From G963676655 sp963676655 (lineage in GTDB: Bacteria > Verrucomicrobiota > Lentisphaeria > Victivallales > Victivallaceae): a stretch of 64,000 nt of DNA. Position numbers and translations under genes: made by a program. Below the pieces are notes generated by a model, which saw nothing but the letters and a program-made list of their open reading frames with translations, did not search any database and was not told the DNA's origin. Numbering within the stretch: the first letter of the stretch is position 1; each line of letters opens with the position of its first letter. Location: contig CAXXKX010000003.1 in assembly GCA_963676655.2 (NCBI GenBank), positions 3,348,001 to 3,412,000 on the forward strand, in the 5' to 3' direction. Positions 48,140 through 57,284 of the stretch are shown here, in pieces.

Positions 48140-49306
48140 CTATTCCAACAAATCCTTATATTTCGGATGCCAACCAATTTGGGGGACGTCAGCCAAACGG
48201 TGAAATGCGCCTCGTGTTAAGTAAGATTGCTGGGTTGGTTCCCCCGCTAAATATTCTTTATGATCAATGGTTTGGTCTAAAATACAAAAGCCTTGATCTC
48301 TGTCCGATAAATCAGATTGTGTCGCAAGCACTCGCCTTGAAATCGTTTTCCAGTGCCTTTTCAAATTTGATTCAAAGTCAATCCAATCTGCATCAGTAAT
48401 GTCTCCTTCTTTCGAGAGTCTCATTTTTTCGACACTTGAACGCAAATAATCTGCAATTGATTCTTCAACAAGTTCATCATCATCGGAAACAAGATATACC
48501 TGTTTCACAAAAGTAGCACCTTTCTGTTTATTAATCTGCTCTGGAAGAAGAGGAATCAAATGCTCCATACGCTCTCTGCTGGTTTGTCGTCTGAGGTCTG
48601 TCAGAATAGCATCAAATTGGTTTACAAAAGCATTACGTAAGATCCAAGCCGGGACACGTGCTTCCCATGCATCCATAACTTGTTGGTGTAACCATCCATG
48701 AAGAGTATGTACTATACCCTCTCGGTATCTCATTGCCCACTCTGGAATAGGAAGATTGTCAATAATTTGAGTGCGTAAAGAACTTCGGTCAGAAGTAGAA
48801 ATGTCTGCTAAATGAATTTTTAATATTAAATCCGGAAGAATATTTCTGTACTCCTCTTTAAAAATTTCATCAACAAAAGGTTCAATTGTTTTGGAAGGGG
48901 TTGCCGCAATTTCTTTTAATGCATCAATACAAGCGAGGGCAGCATCGGAAGTTGTTGCGTTAGATATGCTAAGTACCAAAGAAGAGTCACATTTCTTGTT
49001 GCTTGCCAAAAAGAAACAGGTTTGATCTAGGTTTACTTCTCCGCTTTTTACTGCTTTTAGCCATGTTGTAATAGTATTCCAAAGATTTTTTGATCTATCA
49101 CTAAAAACATTTACGTTTTCTTGAAATGAAAGCTTATCTTGCTCAAGGTAAATCTCTCCGTTTGCAGTTTCGACGGCAACATCATCAAGAGTTTCTATGC
49201 CCACACGGGTCCCCGCTAAGGCCTTGGCTAACCACAGCATTGCTCGCTCAAATTGATAGCTAAACCCTGCATTTGATGCTGGAACTGAATGATTTTCTAA
49301 TGTCAT
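48140..49306 (-). CDS. ABC-3C effector with N-terminal nuclease-like domain
   Basis: 388 residues. The N-terminus (AGFSYQFERAMLWLAKALAG, GIETLDDVAVE, IYLEQDKLSF) has the pattern of DUF4297/Cap4-type PD-(D/E)xK domains, with E...D and ExK-like EQDK. The C-terminal third ends with the characteristic 'VPQIGWHPKYKDLL' of ABC-3C C-terminal domains. Most likely the toxic nuclease, activated by the DUF3732 ATPase through the middle component. First gene of the operon. The 289 nt upstream (49307-49595) are very AT-rich and hold its promoter; I see no other gene in them. Confidence 0.78.
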   Translation of the reverse strand: MTLENHSVPASNAGFSYQFERAMLWLAKALAGTRVGIETLDDVAVETANGEIYLEQDKLSFQENVNVFSDRSKNLWNTITTWLKAVKSGEVNLDQTCFFLASNKKCDSSLVLSISNATTSDAALACIDALKEIAATPSKTIEPFVDEIFKEEYRNILPDLILKIHLADISTSDRSSLRTQIIDNLPIPEWAMRYREGIVHTLHGWLHQQVMDAWEARVPAWILRNAFVNQFDAILTDLRRQTSRERMEHLIPLLPEQINKQKGATFVKQVYLVSDDDELVEESIADYLRSSVEKMRLSKEGDITDADWIDFESNLKRHWKTISRRVLATQSDLSDRDQGFCILDQTIDHKEYLAGEPTQQSYLTRGAFHRLADVPQIGWHPKYKDLLE

Positions 49307-49595
49307 TATTTAATCCTCGAGCGGTAGAATTGTACTCAAGTATTCGAACATATATACAATCATAATAGTTACTTAAAACTAGATACTCTTAAATTTTTAC
49401 CATTTAATATAACATCATGAAAGATTAAAGGCAAATATTTATTTCCTTCTTTATAATAATTTTATAACGTTATTAAGAATACCAAGTACATGAATATAAT
49501 AACGATACGCAGAAAATATAATACCAGCATATTGAAACTTCTGATTCATTAATGATTAAATTATTGATATATAATTTACTTCCGGCTGTTTAATA

Positions 49596-49689
49596 AAATC
49601 ATTCCTGACCGGGTGGCGATCAAATTCCGTTCTGGGAATAGACCCCAAGACTAAACTTAAAATTTGATCCTGAAAACTTGAAAGAATAA
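49596..49689. pseudogene. Decayed 3' end of an HU gene (plus strand)
   Basis: Read on the plus strand, IIPDRVAIKFRSG at 49599-49637 and FDPENLKE-stop at 49663-49689 match IIPDRAVVKFRSG and LDPESLKK-stop of the intact HU gene at 42977, with small indels between. Similarity continues into the 3' flank (AATCAAACGGCATGT in both). No 5' part exists. The remnant marks the right border of the insertion that contains the IS and the defence operon. Confidence 0.8.
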
Positions 49690-50133
49690 TCATAAATCAA
49701 ACGGCATGTGTTGAATAATTTAGATTAAAGCGATAAAACTCAGAGAAAGACCGTAAAAACAGCTTCTCGAAAGGCATACCCCCTATCGAACCTCTTGTAA
49801 TAATTCGCTATCAAAGTTCGAAAAACACAGTTTTTTGCCCATTTTTGCCCCCATCCCAACCTATTGTCACACAAACCGAGAAGAAGTATAATACTGCTTC
49901 TATGGCGATAAAGTGCTGGGAATAAAACACTAAGAGGCTTAGTATGAGTTGACGAGATAAGCTGGTTGCGACCAGTTAATTTAGAGAGAATCCTCTCAAA
50001 TAGAGAGGAAATAGTCGTTATATGGCTTTCTCTGAGAACTCCATGGCCAAGCTTGCGATTCGTATATCCTTTTGGTACAAGGGGATATGCGTTAAATATG
50101 AAAGTTCTGGTTCTTTGGTTCGAAAAAAGGGAA
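49690..50133. other. Gene-free border region next to tRNA-Arg
   Basis: 444 nt without a credible gene. The first 65 nt repeat the flank of the HU gene. The remainder holds short T-runs (GTTTTTTGCCCATTTTTGCCC near 49832-49851), a dyad-rich stretch (CTGGTTGCGACCAG near 49962-49975 and CTCTCAAATAGAGAG near 49993-50007) and no promoter that I can assign. Probably attachment-site and tRNA 3'-flank DNA. Confidence 0.5.
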
Positions 50134-50210
50134 TGGTACGCCCGTCGGGATTCGAACCCAAGGCCTTCTGCTCCGGAGGCAGACGCTCTATCCAGCTGAG
50201 CTACGGGCGC
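50134..50210 (-). tRNA. tRNA-Arg (anticodon CCG)
   Basis: A full cloverleaf folds on the minus strand: acceptor GCGCCCG/CGGGCGT (with a G-T end pair), D stem GCTC/GAGC, anticodon stem TCTGC/GCAGA with loop CTCCGGA (anticodon CCG, reads CGG), T stem TTGGG/CCCGA with loop TTCGAAT. The CCA end is encoded (50134-50136). Its 3' end points to the phage and defence region, a typical integration border. Confidence 0.95.
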
Positions 50211-50273
50211 TTTTATGTTAACAAAATATTAATATATCACCGATTTCTTATTTTTAAAGTATCGAAGTGATTA

Positions 50274-51014
50274 TTAGGGATGAAAAAAGCTGATTACTCC
50301 CAGCAAAAATACCAGTTCAGCTAATTCACAACAGGCGCCGAGAGTGTCGCCGGTCGCGCCGCCGATCTTGTTATTACAGATAATATCCCAGATGATAACT
50401 AAAATCACAACAGCGATCGATGAGAATATCCCAAGCGAACCGCACAGCAGATATGAAGTCGCGAACAGTATGATTATGGCATAGAGAGTGAGACAGGAAG
50501 TTTTGTACTGGTAGAACATCATCGCCAGACCGGATTGCCGGGCGTATTTGCTGATTCCGAGATAGAAAACCAGCGCACAGCGACCAGCTATCGGTACCGC
50601 AACCGCATAATAAGGCAGTCTGTCATATGGTAAAGAGGCAAAGACTGCGAATTTTATCAGCATCAGACAGATCATTGCGAAGACGCCCATGGCGCCGATA
50701 TGGCTGTCGCGCATGATTTCCAGCATTCTTTCCCGCTTGCGGCAACTTAGAAAGCCGTCGGCGGTATCGGCCAAGCCGTCAAGATGCAGCGCTCCCGAGA
50801 GTGCCGGCAGCAGGAAAGTCAGAACGGCCGCGGTTACCAGTTGCGGAAAAATCTGCAGCATGCCGAGGCCCGCGCCTCCGAGGATAATGCCGAGACAAAC
50901 GCCGACCAGCGGAAAATACCAGGTTAGCCGACCGAAATCGCGGTCGGACAGAGTCGGAGAGGGCAGGGGAATTATCGTCATGAAGGTCATGGCGGCGCAG
51001 AATTTTTTTATCAT
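50274..51014 (-). CDS. cobS: Adenosylcobinamide-GDP ribazoletransferase (cobalamin synthase)
   Basis: 246 residues, polytopic membrane protein. HLDGLADTADGFLSCRKRER (Mg-binding Asp motif), MRDSHIGAMGVFAMICLMLI and IGGATGDTLGACCELAELVF are hallmark motifs. It joins adenosylcobinamide-GDP and alpha-ribazole(-P) in the last step of coenzyme B12 nucleotide-loop assembly. No other cob gene is in the window. Four-base overlap with the upstream aminotransferase gene. Confidence 0.93.
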   Translation of the reverse strand: MIKKFCAAMTFMTIIPLPSPTLSDRDFGRLTWYFPLVGVCLGIILGGAGLGMLQIFPQLVTAAVLTFLLPALSGALHLDGLADTADGFLSCRKRERMLEIMRDSHIGAMGVFAMICLMLIKFAVFASLPYDRLPYYAVAVPIAGRCALVFYLGISKYARQSGLAMMFYQYKTSCLTLYAIIILFATSYLLCGSLGIFSSIAVVILVIIWDIICNNKIGGATGDTLGACCELAELVFLLGVISFFHP

Positions 51015-51853
51015 GATTCCTCCGGATTGCTTCTTGTTTCCCGGTGGAAAATTTGCATCAGATCTTTTGACACCGGTCCCGGAGTGCCGTCGCCGAAGAT
51101 GTGGTCATCAAATTTAACAATCGGAACGACTTCGCGGTTGGATGAACATAGAATCATTTCGTCCATAACGGCAATTTCATGTTCATAGATTGAGCGTCGT
51201 TCGATCGGATAAATCTTTTCTGCCGCGTCAAGCAGTGCTTTCATGGTTATGCCGTCCAGAATGTCTTTGTCCGGCACGATCAGACGGCGATCTTTGATAA
51301 ATGCGATATTACTGGTTGCGCCTTCGAGAACCTGACGGTTTTCACGCGTGACATATACCGCCTCGATTGCTCCGGCCGCTTTGGCGGCTTGACCGGCCAT
51401 AATCGCCATAAGGTAGTTGATGGTCTTGGCTTCCGGCAGGAAGCGCTCGACCACGAAACTTTTCAAGGTTGCGCCGTCTGTGTACCATGCCGCCGGCATA
51501 TCATGAGCGGGCTTGACGATTATATTCAGGCGGCCGTTGCCGACCGGAGTGAGAGAGTCCGGACTAACGCCGCCGGTCTGAACCAGGCGTACGGCGCACT
51601 CGGTATCAGGCAACGCGGCAATCGCGTCATAGACGAAGGAAACTACCTGCGCTGGAGTAAACTTTATTTTCAGTCCGATCAATCCGGCTGAGTTGAAAAA
51701 GCGATCAATATGCCACTTGAGACGGAACGGTATCCGGTTGTAGGTTCGCAGATAATCAAAAACTCCGAATCCGCGGATTACCGATAAATCCTCAACGGAA
51801 ATTCGCGCTTCCTCTTCAGGCAGAATTTTGCCGTCAATAGAATATACGGTCAC
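51011..51853 (-). CDS. Class IV pyridoxal-phosphate aminotransferase
   Basis: 280 residues. RGFGVFDYLRTYNRIPFRLK near the start, the active-site region EAKTINYLMAIMAGQAAKAA (Lys for PLP) and VLEGATSNIAFIK match the fold shared by IlvE, D-amino acid aminotransferase and aminodeoxychorismate lyase. The substrate cannot be fixed by eye: branched-chain or D-amino acid aminotransfer are both possible. Coupled by ATGA overlap to cobS and 14 nt from the decarboxylase gene at 51868. Confidence 0.85.
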   Translation of the reverse strand: MTVYSIDGKILPEEEARISVEDLSVIRGFGVFDYLRTYNRIPFRLKWHIDRFFNSAGLIGLKIKFTPAQVVSFVYDAIAALPDTECAVRLVQTGGVSPDSLTPVGNGRLNIIVKPAHDMPAAWYTDGATLKSFVVERFLPEAKTINYLMAIMAGQAAKAAGAIEAVYVTRENRQVLEGATSNIAFIKDRRLIVPDKDILDGITMKALLDAAEKIYPIERRSIYEHEIAVMDEMILCSSNREVVPIVKFDDHIFGDGTPGPVSKDLMQIFHRETRSNPEES

Positions 51854-51867
51854 AATACACTCCGTGG

Positions 51868-52671
51868 TCAGCGACGCAAGGCGACTTGCATGCGATAGTG
51901 AGCCCCTTTGAAGAATTCCATGGCAAATTCGGCAACATCGCGCGGTTCATAGAATTTACAGCTGAAAATATCCAGATAAACATTGTTTGACGCATTGGCG
52001 AAATGGCCGGAGATCAGAGAGGTTTCAATTAACTGGGTCATGCTGAAGCCTTCAACCCGTTCGTTTGCCCCGAAATGGACCACGACGCATTCGCCATATG
52101 TTTGCATGCCGATTTTCTCACAAAGTTCTTTGACAAAGCATTTAATGGCTTCCGCATCCCGGATGATTTCCGGATTGCAGTCATAGAGATCGACCGAAGA
52201 AAGCAGCCCCCAGGCATTGCTTGAATCATAGCGTTTTTTCCAGGAGAGGGCATAGGTTTGAGTTCCGTCTTCGCAAACCGGGACCATTCTTTCCATGCCG
52301 TTGTTGGAGACTACACCGCGATTCATATCACTTGAAATAATTGCCTGATCTGATTGCAGGCCTTCTTCCAGGCTTTCAACCGCTTTTTGGAAATCGATTG
52401 AATCTCCGCAAGTGAAGATGTCGACTGCCGCGTAATCATGTTCTGGCCAGGCATGGACTGAAAAATGGGATTCGGCAATAACGACAAACCCGCTGACGCC
52501 CTGCGGCTCAAAGCTGTGAAAGTTAGTTCCCAATACGGTTGCACCGCTGGCTTTGGCGGAATCGATGAAGATTTGTTCAACTTTTTCCGCGTCGCAGAGA
52601 ATTTCATGATTGCAATCATAAAATTCAATCGTCATGTGACGACCAAGGGCAAAATCTTTAGAATGTTCCAT
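51868..52671 (-). CDS. speH: S-adenosylmethionine decarboxylase with a degenerate second domain
   Basis: 267 residues, twice the usual prokaryotic SpeH size. The first half (RHMTIEFYDCN ... GTNFHSFEPQGVSGFVVIAE, SHFSVHAWPEHDYAAVDIFT, CGD) is a complete proenzyme: self-cleavage at the Ser of ESH to make the pyruvoyl group, with catalytic His and Cys. The second half repeats the fold (SVDLYDCNPEIIRDAEAIKC, VVHFGANERVEGFSMTQLIE, NNVYLDIFSCKFYEPRDVAE) but lacks the ESH site. The product is decarboxylated AdoMet for spermidine or related aminopropyl transfer. The tandem layout resembles eukaryotic AdoMetDC or an active/inactive pair. Confidence 0.85.
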   Translation of the reverse strand: MEHSKDFALGRHMTIEFYDCNHEILCDAEKVEQIFIDSAKASGATVLGTNFHSFEPQGVSGFVVIAESHFSVHAWPEHDYAAVDIFTCGDSIDFQKAVESLEEGLQSDQAIISSDMNRGVVSNNGMERMVPVCEDGTQTYALSWKKRYDSSNAWGLLSSVDLYDCNPEIIRDAEAIKCFVKELCEKIGMQTYGECVVVHFGANERVEGFSMTQLIETSLISGHFANASNNVYLDIFSCKFYEPRDVAEFAMEFFKGAHYRMQVALRR

Positions 52672-52689
52672 TGTACTTGATACTCACCT

Positions 52690-54333
52690 TTAGTCTTGTG
52701 TTACTTGCTTGCATTTTGTGTTGACCCAGGCGGAGAAAGCGTACTGGGCCGCACGGATCTTACTCTGGGTGTACCAGTTTTTAACCATAGGTTTGAATTG
52801 TTCAAACTCTTTATCTGAAGGCAGAGTACGTTTGACCATATAGACCAAAACTGCGCCATTGACGTTTTCCTGCGGAGCGGAAATTCCGTTTACCTGTAAT
52901 TTGCCGCAAACTTCGAGCAGCATACGGCCATCAGAGGTCATTGGCGGCTTCTGCATGGAAAATGGCATGAGAGTTTTGAAAGCCGGACTTTTTGCGGTTT
53001 TGACCAATGCCTGCCGCTGAGTTCCTTTTGCTTTGAGCAACTTTGCGTACAAAGCGCGGGCTTTTTCCCGGGCCAGACGGATTGCGTGTTCACTCCGGTA
53101 ATCATCTTCAACCTGTTTTTTTACTTCGTCAAATGTAGCTGGACGTGCCGCTATACGGGAAGTCCGATACGCGATGTAGGCGCCATTTTTACCAGGCACA
53201 GGATAGGTTACCGGAGTTAATTTGTCCGCCAGTGATATTTGTTTCGCCAGTTCCGGTTCATCCCAGCGTCCGGCCAGTTTATCGACCGGCAATGAGAATT
53301 CCCCAGTAGGGATCAGCTTCAGGCCTGATTTGGCGGCCGCGTTCTTGAATGTTTCCAGCTTCTTGGAAACGTCGACATCAAGAATTTTTTCGTACAGTTC
53401 GTTCGCGAATTTTTGTGAAGCATTGACCGCCATTTGACTGGCAGCTTTCATAATCAGTTGTTTATTGACCTTTGCCGCGCATTTGGCCAACGGCAGGGTT
53501 TTGCCTTTATCGTCGACAAATTCTGATTTATGTTCATTATAATATTTGACTGCATCGTCTTTGGAAATGCTCTTTGCCGCTTTTGCCAGATATTCCGAAA
53601 AAGGAAATTCAATTACCACAGCCTGATATTTTGCGGCAATCATATAATTTTTTATTTTTTTATTCGCTTCAAAGTATGCTTTCAGCTTCTTATCATCAAT
53701 TTTGATGCTTTTTTCCAGGTCAATACCGTTGAAACGGGCTACCATAACATCAAATTTTTCAGCCGCCATTCGGAAATATTCGAGTAATTCCCCGTCAGTG
53801 ACAATTACGCTGTTTTGAATCTGACGATTAAGCTTTTCGATAATCAGTTGATTGCGGACCGCTTGATCCAGATCGGCTGCTCCCAAATCCTGTTTTTTCA
53901 AAGTGTCATTAACGAATGCCTGATACAGGGAAATCGTGAATTTTTTAGTTTTAGGATCTGTGAATTTTATTCCTTTTTTGATGAAGTTGGCAACTTCTTC
54001 ATCCGATACTCTGATGCCGCGCTCTTTGGCTGCGGCCAATTGGCAGATGTCCGGGTAGGCACGACTTTGCGCCGTTTGAATGAGTTGTTCGCTAAGCTGC
54101 ATTCCATATTGTACACAGAAAACCATAGCGGTATAGCGTGCCTGTTTTTGTATGTTGCCAACGGTTACGTCCTTCCCGAAAACGCTTCCGACAACGGCCC
54201 CGCCACTGTTTGATGACGTAAATTTACCCGGAGTCATCAGCCCGAGAAAGGAGATGATGATTACTAATGTAATGATTCCGAACAATACTCGTCCGTGGCG
54301 TGTGAACACCGAATTCATTTTTCTTATGACCAT
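52690..54333 (-). CDS. SurA/PpiD-like periplasmic chaperone
   Basis: 547 residues. One N-terminal membrane segment (about 16-34, LFGIITLVIIISFLGLM), then a SurA_N/PpiD-type chaperone region (AVVGSVFGKDVTVGNIQKQA, LQLAAAKERGIRVSDEEVAN, LDQAVRNQLIIEKLNRQIQN). No clear rotamase signature is seen. Likely anchored in the inner membrane and acts on folding of outer-membrane proteins. AAGGA before ATG 54333. It is divergent from the flavoprotein gene at 54572 across 238 nt. Confidence 0.75.
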   Translation of the reverse strand: MVIRKMNSVFTRHGRVLFGIITLVIIISFLGLMTPGKFTSSNSGGAVVGSVFGKDVTVGNIQKQARYTAMVFCVQYGMQLSEQLIQTAQSRAYPDICQLAAAKERGIRVSDEEVANFIKKGIKFTDPKTKKFTISLYQAFVNDTLKKQDLGAADLDQAVRNQLIIEKLNRQIQNSVIVTDGELLEYFRMAAEKFDVMVARFNGIDLEKSIKIDDKKLKAYFEANKKIKNYMIAAKYQAVVIEFPFSEYLAKAAKSISKDDAVKYYNEHKSEFVDDKGKTLPLAKCAAKVNKQLIMKAASQMAVNASQKFANELYEKILDVDVSKKLETFKNAAAKSGLKLIPTGEFSLPVDKLAGRWDEPELAKQISLADKLTPVTYPVPGKNGAYIAYRTSRIAARPATFDEVKKQVEDDYRSEHAIRLAREKARALYAKLLKAKGTQRQALVKTAKSPAFKTLMPFSMQKPPMTSDGRMLLEVCGKLQVNGISAPQENVNGAVLVYMVKRTLPSDKEFEQFKPMVKNWYTQSKIRAAQYAFSAWVNTKCKQVTQD

Positions 54334-54571
54334 GAAAAGTATCCTTTATTTTTATTTTATGCGCATTTGCTGAACCAATAATATAATATCAAAATGCCCC
54401 TGTCGCAAGTTAAAAATAGATAAGTTTTCAATCATAATTATATATAACTGGAGAATAGCAGTATTTGAACTCAAATCGAAGTTTGTAATTTTAAGAAAAA
54501 TAAGCCGGAACGCTCATCATTGACTTTTTACTCCTTGCATTTCACATAAGTAGGGGCATATTGAACGCATC

Positions 54572-55813
54572 ATGACCAGTAAACAGCGACATACTATCAT
54601 AATCGGAGCCGGCCCCGCCGGACTAATGGCGGCAATTTCCGCCGCCGCGTCAGGCGATCGGGTGACGGTTTACGAACAGTTATCGCGCCCCGGAGCCAAG
54701 CTGCTTGCTTCCGGCGGCGGTAAATGTAATCTGACAAATGTACTGGCGGTGCCGGAGTTTGCGGAACATTTTGGACGCCAGGGGCGTTTTGCTCTGACGG
54801 CGCTCGAAACACTGCCTCCGGAAAAATTGCGGGAGTTTTTTGCTGTCAGAGGTGTTCCGACGCTGGTTCAGGACGGCTTTCATGTCTTTCCGGAATCAAA
54901 CCGGGCGGTTGATGTGCTGAACGTTCTGCTGACGGAATGTTCCAGACTCAAAGTCGAAATTATCTGTTCGACGTCGGTTAAAGAATTGATTATAGAAGAT
55001 GCCTCCGTATCCGGTATAATGATTGAGAAGGATCGGATAATGGCGGGTAAAGTAATTATTGCGACCGGCGGCAAAGGCTATCCGTCGCTTGGCGGACTGG
55101 GGATCGGTTACGTGCTGGCGGAACAGGCCGGTCATCAGATAATCGAGCCGGTTCCGGCAATGGTGGCGCTGCGTACGGTCGAAAGCTGGCCCGGGTCCTG
55201 CACCGGGATAAGCCTGCCTGATGTGACTTTTGTGATCGATTTGCCTAAGTTCCGCAAGACAATCTATCGCGGAGAACTGCTGTTTACTCATCACGGGATA
55301 TCCGGTCCTCCGGTTATCGATCTTTCGGGGGAGGTATCCGGATTATTGAAAAAACATCCGCAAGTAATGCTGGCGGTAAACCTTTTCAGCGACCGGACAG
55401 TTGCATTCTGGCATCAGGAATTCAAACGATGGCAGGAGAATTCCGGTAAAAAACAATTGAATACTTTACTGGCAGGGCATCTGCCTCACGCGGTGGCAAA
55501 CGCGCTTTGTGAATTGGCCGGTAATATCGGCATGGTTAAAGCGGCGGAATTTCCGGCGTCGGGCCGGGACGAGTTGGTGCGGTTGTTGACGGCGCTGTCT
55601 TTACGGATTAACGCTACTGAGGGCTGGAACCGGGCGATGGTAACCCGCGGCGGAGTCGCGCTGAAAAAAGTCAATCCCGCGACGCTGGAAAGCCGTCTGG
55701 TTAAAGGACTGTTTTTTGCCGGGGAGATTCTGGATCTGGATGGCCCGTGTGGCGGCTTCAATCTGCAATGGGCATTCTCATCCGGCGCGCTGGCCGGAAG
55801 GTCAGACTATTAA
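54572..55813 (+). CDS. HI0933/BaiN-type FAD-dependent oxidoreductase
   Basis: 413 residues. The FAD-binding loop IIGAGPAGLMAAISAAASGD, the family block LLASGGGKCNLTN, and the C-terminal GVALKKVNPATLESRLVKGL, FFAGEILDLDGPCGGFNLQW are diagnostic of the widespread HI0933 family. Substrate unknown for most members. Overlaps by four bases the convergent gene at 55810. Confidence 0.88.
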   Translation: MTSKQRHTIIIGAGPAGLMAAISAAASGDRVTVYEQLSRPGAKLLASGGGKCNLTNVLAVPEFAEHFGRQGRFALTALETLPPEKLREFFAVRGVPTLVQDGFHVFPESNRAVDVLNVLLTECSRLKVEIICSTSVKELIIEDASVSGIMIEKDRIMAGKVIIATGGKGYPSLGGLGIGYVLAEQAGHQIIEPVPAMVALRTVESWPGSCTGISLPDVTFVIDLPKFRKTIYRGELLFTHHGISGPPVIDLSGEVSGLLKKHPQVMLAVNLFSDRTVAFWHQEFKRWQENSGKKQLNTLLAGHLPHAVANALCELAGNIGMVKAAEFPASGRDELVRLLTALSLRINATEGWNRAMVTRGGVALKKVNPATLESRLVKGLFFAGEILDLDGPCGGFNLQWAFSSGALAGRSDY

Positions 55814-56349
55814 TCGGTTATGACATTCGGCATTCTGCGTTTTCTAACCTTTCTATCCAATATGCGTTGTCGAAGCTCTTTTTTCAGTTCTTCGCGATCT
55901 TCTTTTATCTCTTTTTTAGTCTCTTGCGTGGCCTGGGCTTCTTTATCGATTTCGATCTTATCGAGGTCCAGATAATATTCAGAAATACCGCTGTGGAACT
56001 TTTTGTTCGAAAACTTTTTTACTTTACCGTACAGGATAACCGGGGTCGCTTTTTTCAATGTGGCCATGAGTTCATCAAGCTCTTTGTCCCGTTTGGCGAT
56101 TACCCTGAATGAGGCCGGAGATATAATCAGCATATAATATTTTTTTGAACTGAAAGTCTTTTCAATAAAATAGGGCATGCTGGGGGAAGTGGCCACAAAA
56201 GAGGTTTTCATTGAAATATATTTTTTGTAATATGTCTGCGGGGCGTTCCTCATCGCGGTATTCTCAACCAGTTTGTACTTCGACATGTTTGAGGTTGTTG
56301 CTCCGGCCAAAAGTGGCAGCAGCAGGATTGCCATGATGGTTTTTTTCAT
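55810..56349 (-). CDS. Secreted hypothetical protein with coiled-coil tail
   Basis: 179 residues from ATG 56349 (signal peptide KKTIMAILLLPLLAGATTSN; AAGGG 9 nt upstream). A small domain (FVATSPSMPYFIEKTFSSKK, YYMLIISPASFRVIAKRDKE) is followed by a Lys/Glu helix (ETKKEIKEDREELKKELRQR). Lies 28 nt after the SH3 gene at 56378, so probably co-transcribed with it. Function unknown. Confidence 0.6.
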   Translation of the reverse strand: MKKTIMAILLLPLLAGATTSNMSKYKLVENTAMRNAPQTYYKKYISMKTSFVATSPSMPYFIEKTFSSKKYYMLIISPASFRVIAKRDKELDELMATLKKATPVILYGKVKKFSNKKFHSGISEYYLDLDKIEIDKEAQATQETKKEIKEDREELKKELRQRILDRKVRKRRMPNVITD

Positions 56350-56377
56350 GATAATTGCCCTTCCCAATGAATTTTGT

Positions 56378-57214
56378 TCATTTCACATAAAGGATTTTTT
56401 CAACATCGATCACGGGGAGCTTCCAGCCTTTTACCAAACGCTGGGTTCCCGTGAGTTTTATTCGTTTATTCTCAAACATTTTCAAATCGGCCGAATCACA
56501 ATGCAGATAACCGATTACATCGCATGAGGCAACCTTGCCCGTTTTGTCCGTAGTTACCGTGGCTAGCGCGTGGGACGCATAACCGGAGCCAACTTTGAGT
56601 TCGAGCACCATGCCTTCGAGGGTAACGTTTTTATTCGACCCGGCGACAAATGGAAGTTTTAATTGCGGGGCCGGAGTGGCTGCCGGTTTGACGGGCGGCT
56701 TTGATATTGCGCTCAACGCCTTCTCCGGGTTCATGATATATTGCAGTTTCTTTTGGGCATCAGGAGTCAGGGTTATAAATTTGGTACTGGCCCAGGCTCT
56801 TAGGGACGGCAGCGGTTTGACCTTTACCCATTCGCTTCTGGCGTTGTTAATCACGGTCAGCATTGTACCTTTAGGGACGGTTCCGTATGACTGATAGGCA
56901 GGGCCCGGTCCGCCACGCAGGTTGACATCGTTCAGAACTTTGCCGTTTTTATCGATAAAAGTCTTGGCGACCCAACAGGAAGCGTTTTCCGGGGCTGCTA
57001 TCTCATACCAATCGGCCACTTTCCGATATACCTTAACTTCCGTGCCGAATTTCAGCAGGCAAATCCGGCCGTAACTTTTGTTCGGTTTGACTCTGATATT
57101 CAGCGCGGTTGCAGAAATTGTTCCTTTAACGAACTCGGGATTATTGTTTGCGGACGCAAACAGAGGAATCAGGCCGAAGCAGATCAGTAAAGCAATAGTT
57201 TTGATTGATGACAT
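56378..57214 (-). CDS. Periplasmic SH3-domain protein
   Basis: 278 residues. Signal peptide (SIKTIALLICFGLIPLFASA), two bacterial SH3 domains (about 28-80, ALNIRVKPNKSYGRICLLKF, and 95-150, NLRGGPGPAYQSYGTVPKGT) and an OB-like C-terminal domain (VTLEGMVLELKVGSGYASHA). SH3b domains usually bind cell-wall peptides. Next to ftsQ, which supports an envelope role. Confidence 0.7.
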   Translation of the reverse strand: MSSIKTIALLICFGLIPLFASANNNPEFVKGTISATALNIRVKPNKSYGRICLLKFGTEVKVYRKVADWYEIAAPENASCWVAKTFIDKNGKVLNDVNLRGGPGPAYQSYGTVPKGTMLTVINNARSEWVKVKPLPSLRAWASTKFITLTPDAQKKLQYIMNPEKALSAISKPPVKPAATPAPQLKLPFVAGSNKNVTLEGMVLELKVGSGYASHALATVTTDKTGKVASCDVIGYLHCDSADLKMFENKRIKLTGTQRLVKGWKLPVIDVEKILYVK

Positions 57215-57284
57215 TTTTTTCTCCGTACCGTTTATATAATTAACGTTTCTATTATGAATATATTGTCTAACCCGCCAGGAAAGT

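Noticed and set aside
49966..50199. 77-residue plus-strand ORF ending in WYARRDSNPRPSAPEADALSS
   Set aside because: It is the reverse translation of the tRNA-Arg gene; the RRDSNPRPSAPEADALS peptide is a well-known artefact.
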